From the NCBI RefSeq assembly GCF_022179325.1, contig NZ_BPQQ01000081.1, positions 1 to 52,139 of the forward strand: a stretch of 52,139 bases of DNA, in the 5' to 3' direction. Numbering within the stretch: position 1 is the first letter of the stretch; the number at the start of each line of letters is the position of its first letter. This DNA is from Methylobacterium isbiliense. Its GTDB lineage: Bacteria > Pseudomonadota > Alphaproteobacteria > Rhizobiales > Beijerinckiaceae. Positions 47,769 to 52,139 of this stretch are shown in pieces. The notes beneath the pieces were generated by a model. That model was not told where the DNA came from, made no database searches, and worked only from the letters and a program-made list of their open reading frames with translations. The position numbers were made by a program, and so were the translations under genes.

Positions 47769-50075
47769 CTACCGCCGCGTCCGGTCGAGCCCCGCCCGGC
47801 GCAGCGCGTCGGCGAGCGCGCCGTCCGCCGCCGGCCGCGGCTCCGGCTTCGGCATCCGCGGCGCGGGCTCGCGCCGGCCGCCGTCGCGCTCGCGCGGGCC
47901 GGCCTGATCGTCGAGCCGCATTGAGAGCGAGATGCGCTTGCGCGGCACGTCCACGTCCATCACCTTGACGCGCACCACGTCGCCCGGCTTCACGACCGTC
48001 CGCGGGTCCTTCACGAAGCTGTTGGCCAGCGCCGAGATGTGGACGAGCCCGTCCTGGTGCACGCCGACATCCACGAAGGCCCCGAAGGCGGCGACGTTCG
48101 TCACCACGCCCTCCAGCACCATGCCGGGCTTGAGGTCGCCGATCGTCTCGACGCCCTCCTGGAAGGTCGCCGTGCGGAAGGTCGGGCGCGGATCGCGGCC
48201 GGGCTTCTCCAGTTCGGCGATGATGTCGGTGACGGTGGGCAGCCCGAAGGTCGCGTCCGTAAAGGTCCTGGGGTCGAGGCTGCGCAGCAGCTTGGCGTTG
48301 CCGATCACGCCCGTGATGTCGCTCTTCGTCGCCTGCAGGATGCGGCGCACCACCGGATAGGCCTCGGGATGGACGCCCGAGGCGTCGAGCGGGTCCTCGC
48401 CCCCGGTGATGCGCAGGAAGCCCGCCGAGAGCTCGAACGCCTTCGGCCCGAGCCCCGCCACCTTCTTGAGCCCGCCGCGGCTGCGGAACGGCCCGTTCGC
48501 GTCGCGGTGGCCGACCACGTTCTGCGCCACCCGCTCCGAGAGGCCCGAGACGCGCGCCAGGAGCGGCGCGGAGGCCGTGTTGACGTCGACCCCGACGCCG
48601 TTGACGCAATCCTCCACCACCGCGTCGAGGGAGCGCGACAGCTTCCCCTCCGCGAGGTCGTGCTGGTACTGGCCGACGCCGATCGAGCGCGGCTCGATCT
48701 TCACGAGTTCGGCGAGCGGGTCCTGCAGCCGCCTGGCGATCGAGACCGCCCCGCGCAGCGACACGTCGAGATCGGGCAGTTCCTGGCTGGCATAGGCCGA
48801 GGCCGAGTAGACGGAGGCGCCGGCCTCCGAGACCATCACCTTGGTGAGCTTCAGCTCGGGGTGCTTGGCCGCGAGTTCCGCCGCCAGCCGGTCGGTCTCC
48901 CGCGAGGCGGTGCCGTTGCCGATCGACACCAGCTCCACCGCGTGCGCCCGGCACAGGCGCGCCAGGGTGGCGAGCGCGCGGTCCCAGTCGCGGCGCGGCT
49001 CGTGCGGGTAGATCGTGTCGGTGGCCACCACCTTGCCGGTGGCGTCCACCACCGCGACCTTCACGCCCGTGCGGTAGCCGGGGTCGAGCCCGAGCGTCGG
49101 GCGGGCGCCCGCGGGCGCCGCCAGCAGCAGGTCGCGCAGGTTGCCGGCGAAGACCCGCACGGCCTCCGTCTCGGCCGCCTCCCACAGGCGCGCCCGCAGG
49201 TCGAGTTCCACCGACAGCCGCAGCTTCGTGCGCCATGCCCAGCGCACCGTCTCGGCGAGCCAGCGGTCGCCCGGCCGGCCGGCGTCGCGCAGGCCGAAGC
49301 GCAGCGCGATGCGCCCCTCGTAGAGGTTCGGCGCGCCGGGTTCCGCATTCGCCGGGTTCTCGTCGAGGCGCAGGTCCAGCACCTCCTCCTTCTCGCCCCG
49401 GAACAGCGCCAGCACACGGTGCGAGGGCAGGCGCGTCAGCGGCTCGGAGAAGTCGAAATAGTCGGAAAACTTGGCGCCCGCCTCGGCCTTGCCGGCGCGG
49501 ACCGACGAGACGAGGCGGCCCCGGCTCCAGAAGGATTCGCGCAGGGTGCCCACCAGCTCCGCATCCTCCGCGAAGCGCTCGACCAGGATCGCGCGGGCGC
49601 CCTCCAGCGCCGCCTCCGGGGTCGCGACGCCCTTGTCGGCATCCACGTAGGCCGCGGCCGCCTCCAGGGGCGTGCGGGAGGGATCGGACAGCAGCGCCTC
49701 GGCCAGCGGCCCGAGGCCGGCCTCGCGGGCGATCTGCGCCTTGGTGCGGCGCCTGGGCTTGTAGGGCAGGTAGAGGTCTTCGAGCCGCGCCTTGGTGTCG
49801 GCGGCGAGGAGCTGCCCGCGCAAGGCATCGTCGAGCTTGCCCTGCGCCTCCACGCTGTCGAGGATCGCCCGGCGGCGCTCCTCCAGCTCGCGCAGGTAGC
49901 GCAGGCGCTCCTCCAGGGTGCGCAGCTGCGCATCGTCGAGCGTGCCGGTCGCCTCCTTGCGGTAGCGGGCGATGAACGGGACGGTCGAGCCGCCGTCCAG
50001 GAGGTCCACCGCCGCCTTGACCTGCCACTCCTGCGCGCCGAGTTCGGCCGCGATGCGCTGGTTGATGCTCTGCAT
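47769..50075 (-). CDS. tex: RNA-binding transcriptional accessory protein Tex
   Basis: 768 residues. In order: an N-terminal helical Tex domain ([36 protein letters not shown]), [24 protein letters not shown], a YqgF-like RNase H fold ([21 protein letters not shown]), helix-hairpin-helix DNA contacts ([19 protein letters not shown]), and a C-terminal S1 domain ([35 protein letters not shown]). An Arg/Pro-rich tail ends the protein. Tex influences transcription and RNA handling; its exact job is uncertain even in model species. The start at 50075 is the conserved one. Confidence 0.94.
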   Translation of the reverse strand: MQSINQRIAAELGAQEWQVKAAVDLLDGGSTVPFIARYRKEATGTLDDAQLRTLEERLRYLRELEERRRAILDSVEAQGKLDDALRGQLLAADTKARLEDLYLPYKPRRRTKAQIAREAGLGPLAEALLSDPSRTPLEAAAAYVDADKGVATPEAALEGARAILVERFAEDAELVGTLRESFWSRGRLVSSVRAGKAEAGAKFSDYFDFSEPLTRLPSHRVLALFRGEKEEVLDLRLDENPANAEPGAPNLYEGRIALRFGLRDAGRPGDRWLAETVRWAWRTKLRLSVELDLRARLWEAAETEAVRVFAGNLRDLLLAAPAGARPTLGLDPGYRTGVKVAVVDATGKVVATDTIYPHEPRRDWDRALATLARLCRAHAVELVSIGNGTASRETDRLAAELAAKHPELKLTKVMVSEAGASVYSASAYASQELPDLDVSLRGAVSIARRLQDPLAELVKIEPRSIGVGQYQHDLAEGKLSRSLDAVVEDCVNGVGVDVNTASAPLLARVSGLSERVAQNVVGHRDANGPFRSRGGLKKVAGLGPKAFELSAGFLRITGGEDPLDASGVHPEAYPVVRRILQATKSDITGVIGNAKLLRSLDPRTFTDATFGLPTVTDIIAELEKPGRDPRPTFRTATFQEGVETIGDLKPGMVLEGVVTNVAAFGAFVDVGVHQDGLVHISALANSFVKDPRTVVKPGDVVRVKVMDVDVPRKRISLSMRLDDQAGPRERDGGRREPAPRMPKPEPRPAADGALADALRRAGLDRTRR

Positions 50076-50126
50076 GCCTCGATCCTGGCCCCGTGCGAGC
50101 CGGATCGGGACTGCAGCCCCGGTGCC

Positions 50127-51068
50127 TCAGCCCCGCCGGACGCCCCTGACCCGCTCGCGGTGGGCGGTGTAGAGGCCGCTCGCGGCGATCACAAGGACGC
50201 CGATCCCGACATAGAGGTCCGGCACCGTGCCGAACGCCGCCGCGCCGATCAGGGCCGCCCAGACGATCTGGCTGTAGGAGAACGGCACCAGCGTCGAGGC
50301 CGGGGCGTGCCGGTACGCGATGGTGACGATCCAGTGCCCGGTGGTCGAGATCAGGCCGATCGCCGCGCCGATCGCCACCTCCTTCAGGCTCGGCGCCGTC
50401 CAGACGCTCGGCACGAGGCAGGAGAGCAGCACGAAGCCGACGAGCGCCGACCACGTCATGGTGACCTGCGGCGCGTCGTAGCCGTTGATCTTGCGCGTCG
50501 CCACGAGCGCCAGCGCCCAGAACAGCGCCGAGGCGACCGGCAGCAGGGCCGTGGCCTGGAACGCGCTCGTGCCGGGGCGCAGGATGATCAGCACGCCGAC
50601 GAGACCGACGAGCGCGGCGATCCAGCGCCGCCGGCCCACGCTCTCGCCGAGGAAGGGGATCGACAGGGCGGTGACGAAGATCGGCGAGACGAAGCTGATC
50701 GCGGTCGCCTCCGCCACCGGCAGGGTGCGCAGGCCCGCCAGGAACAGCAGCGCCGAGCCGACGAGCGCCACCCCCCGCAGCAGCTGAAGCCCGGGCCGCG
50801 CGCTGCGGAAGGGCGTGCGCCCGCGCCGCGTCGCCGCGCCGAGGGCGGCGGCCACCAACATCACGGCCAGGAAGCCGCTGTAGCGCAGCCACGCGATCTC
50901 GATCGCCGGCAGGGAGCCCGCGAGGTACTTGGCGGTCGCGTCCGAGGTCGAGAGGAAGACCGTCGAGAGCACGACGAGGCCGATGCCGCGCAGCGGCTGG
51001 TCCGCCCCGAGAGCGAGGGCGGAACGCGCCGGCAGGGCGGCGGGAAGCGAAGGGGCGAGCGAGGCCAC
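50127..51068 (-). CDS. DMT-superfamily (EamA) transporter
   Basis: 313 residues with about ten membrane helices in two EamA repeats. The first begins GIGLVVLSTVFLSTSDATAKYLAG with ATAISFVSPIFVTALSIPFLGE; the second carries WIVTIAYRHAPASTLVPFSYSQ, then IVWAALIGAAAFGTVPD. Substrate unknown. It is more like the drug/metabolite permeases of rhizobiales than the DMT protein at 24073. It starts downstream of the FAH-family gene on the same strand, beyond the hairpin at 51177. Confidence 0.88.
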   Translation of the reverse strand: MASLAPSLPAALPARSALALGADQPLRGIGLVVLSTVFLSTSDATAKYLAGSLPAIEIAWLRYSGFLAVMLVAAALGAATRRGRTPFRSARPGLQLLRGVALVGSALLFLAGLRTLPVAEATAISFVSPIFVTALSIPFLGESVGRRRWIAALVGLVGVLIILRPGTSAFQATALLPVASALFWALALVATRKINGYDAPQVTMTWSALVGFVLLSCLVPSVWTAPSLKEVAIGAAIGLISTTGHWIVTIAYRHAPASTLVPFSYSQIVWAALIGAAAFGTVPDLYVGIGVLVIAASGLYTAHRERVRGVRRG

Positions 51069-51176
51069 GGAAGATCGCCGAAGACGAGAGGGACCCGCTC
51101 AACTTAGCACTGCTGGCCCGAGCGGAGCCGTGACGATCCTGCGCCGCGGCCATGCGGTGCGCTCAGCCCTGGTTAA

Positions 51177-51199
51177 GGCAGATTTCACGCAAATCTGCC
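51177..51199 (-). terminator. hairpin after the FAH-family gene
   Basis: Arms GGCAGATTT and AAATCTGCC (9 bp) with a 5-base loop, 41 bases past the FAH stop on the minus strand. Reading leftward it is followed by TTAACC, a weak T-tract, so termination may be partial. The stem is unusually A/T-containing for this DNA, which makes chance less likely. Confidence 0.5.
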
Positions 51200-51239
51200 C
51201 GGATGCGGCGGCGAGAGGGCACGCCGCCGCGGCGCGGCG

Positions 51240-52040
51240 TCAGCCCGCCTGCTCGAGGATCCGGATCGACAGGTCCGGCAGTCCCTCGATCCGTCCGAGC
51301 AGCACGTCGCCCGGCACCACCGGCCCGACATTCTCCGGCGTTCCCGAATAGATGATGTCGCCCGGCTTCAGCTCGAACGCCTCGGACAGGTTCGCGATCT
51401 GCTCGGCCACCGACCAGATCATGTTCGACAGGTCGGAATCCTGCTTCACCTGCCCGTTCACTTGGAGTTGGATGCGCCCCTTGGCGAGGTGGCCGACCGC
51501 CTCGACCGGATGGATCGGGCCGATCGGGGCGGAATGGTCGAAGCTCTTGCCGATCTCCCAGGGCTTCTTCTGGTCGCCCATGCCGCGCTGGAGGTCGCGC
51601 CGGGTCATGTCGAGGCCCACCGCGTAGCCGTAGACGTGGTCGAGCGCCCGCTCCTTGGCGATCCGGCGGCCCCCCGTCTTCAGCACCGCCACGAGTTCGA
51701 GTTCGTAATGGTAGTTCTTGGTGAGCGTCGGATAGGGGTGGTCGCCCACCGTGCCGACCGGCACCACCTGCACGGCGTCGGCCGGCTTCTGGAAGAAGAA
51801 GGGCGGTTCGCGGGTGGGGTCGGACCCCATCTCGCGCGCATGGGCCGCGTAGTTGCGGCCGATGCAGTAGATCCGGCGCACCGGAAAGACCTGGTCGCTG
51901 CCGACCACCGGCACGACCGACTGGGCCACCGGAAACAGCGTCTTGGGCAGAGCCGTCGTCTGGGCGGCGGCCGGCATCGCCGCCGCGGTCAGGCTTCCGG
52001 CCGCGGCCGCGAGTGCGGTCCGCCGATCAAGGGTGCGCAT
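51240..52040 (-). CDS. Tat-exported FAH-family hydrolase/isomerase
   Basis: Member of the fumarylacetoacetate hydrolase superfamily (266 residues including signal). Residues 1-27 look like a Tat signal: RTLDRRTALAAAAGSLTAAA, then AMPAAAQ. The catalytic domain contains IYCIGRNYAAHAREMG, PFFFQKPADAVQ, YELELVAVLKTGG with metal-binding acids, YGYAVGLDMTRRDLQ, and GDIIYSGTPENVGPVVPGD. FAH enzymes are normally cytoplasmic, so the signal is unusual. The ATG at 52040 is chosen because it begins at the Tat signal; the frame runs on to 52118. The reaction (hydrolysis, isomerisation or decarboxylation of a diketo acid) cannot be decided from sequence. Confidence 0.87.
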   Translation of the reverse strand: MRTLDRRTALAAAAGSLTAAAMPAAAQTTALPKTLFPVAQSVVPVVGSDQVFPVRRIYCIGRNYAAHAREMGSDPTREPPFFFQKPADAVQVVPVGTVGDHPYPTLTKNYHYELELVAVLKTGGRRIAKERALDHVYGYAVGLDMTRRDLQRGMGDQKKPWEIGKSFDHSAPIGPIHPVEAVGHLAKGRIQLQVNGQVKQDSDLSNMIWSVAEQIANLSEAFELKPGDIIYSGTPENVGPVVPGDVLLGRIEGLPDLSIRILEQAG

Positions 52041-52139
52041 GAACTGGACTCCGAGCCGTCGATCCTGCGGGATATACGGCGAGCGTTCGGGAGACGGCCA
52101 GTCCGAAGTCCTGTTCATCCGGTCCGGGTGTCTCAGGCC

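Noticed and set aside
48039-51107. 1022-codon plus-strand frame over tex and the DMT gene
   Set aside because: Spans two clear minus-strand genes and their gap; composition is typical of an antisense frame in high-GC DNA.
47596-51153. 1185-codon minus-strand frame in a different phase over tex
   Set aside because: Out-of-phase shadow; the product is rich in Arg, Gly and Pro without any domain.

Overview
The window is GC-rich chromosomal DNA (strong G/C bias at third codon positions) from an alphaproteobacterium. Gene content fits Methylobacterium or a close relative best: a DUF6894 protein, a fumC-DUF4169-ribbon-helix-helix unit, an HPP-CBS membrane protein, a PleC/DivJ-like kinase and a LOV histidine kinase. 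The genus is inferred from family resemblance and was not tested by any search.

Layout. 1-2.8 kb: exported phytase-like esterase, pyrF, DUF1330 protein. 2.9-14.5 kb: an almost complete assimilatory sulfate locus. cysJ and cysI (sulfite reductase) run leftward behind an Lrp/AsnC regulator; cysH, cysD, cysN, a sulfate-binding protein, cysT, cysW and cysA run rightward as one tightly overlapped operon. Together they import sulfate, activate it to APS, reduce APS to sulfite and reduce sulfite to sulfide. The most unusual point of the window is here: no stop codon separates cysN from the sulfate-binding protein, so one 805-residue reading frame joins a cytoplasmic GTPase to a periplasmic binding protein through an internal signal peptide. 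14.6-19.4 kb: Hsp70-like ATPase, UDG-superfamily protein, and a two-subunit molybdenum hydroxylase with a clear terminator. 19.7-22.8 kb: a membrane histidine kinase, aspartate aminotransferase, and tRNA-Gln(CTG) with a good promoter.

22.8-31.6 kb is accessory in character: a frameshifted GMC-oxidoreductase tail, two small unknown ORFs, a DMT transporter, an M20 peptidase broken by one in-frame TGA, small exported proteins, a zinc-less MDR oxidoreductase, an RTX repeat protein, a cyclic-nucleotide-binding protein, and a convergently overlapping small gene pair. 31.9-36.2 kb: a LOV (blue-light) hybrid histidine kinase, an HPP-CBS membrane protein, a two-helix membrane protein and a VOC protein.

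36.9-41.6 kb is a four-gene iron-uptake operon (TonB siderophore receptor, DUF3649, PepSY membrane protein, DUF3325). 41.6-44.0 kb: M20 deacylase and an N-methyltryptophan/sarcosine oxidase-like flavoprotein. 44.2-46.1 kb: fumC with two small conserved genes, leftward. 46.2-52.1 kb: cytochrome P450 (apparently with a non-ATG start), tex, a DMT transporter and a Tat-exported FAH-family protein.

No CRISPR array, insertion sequence or rRNA was seen. Starts were chosen by reading ribosome-binding sites and family N-termini by eye; no alignments were run.
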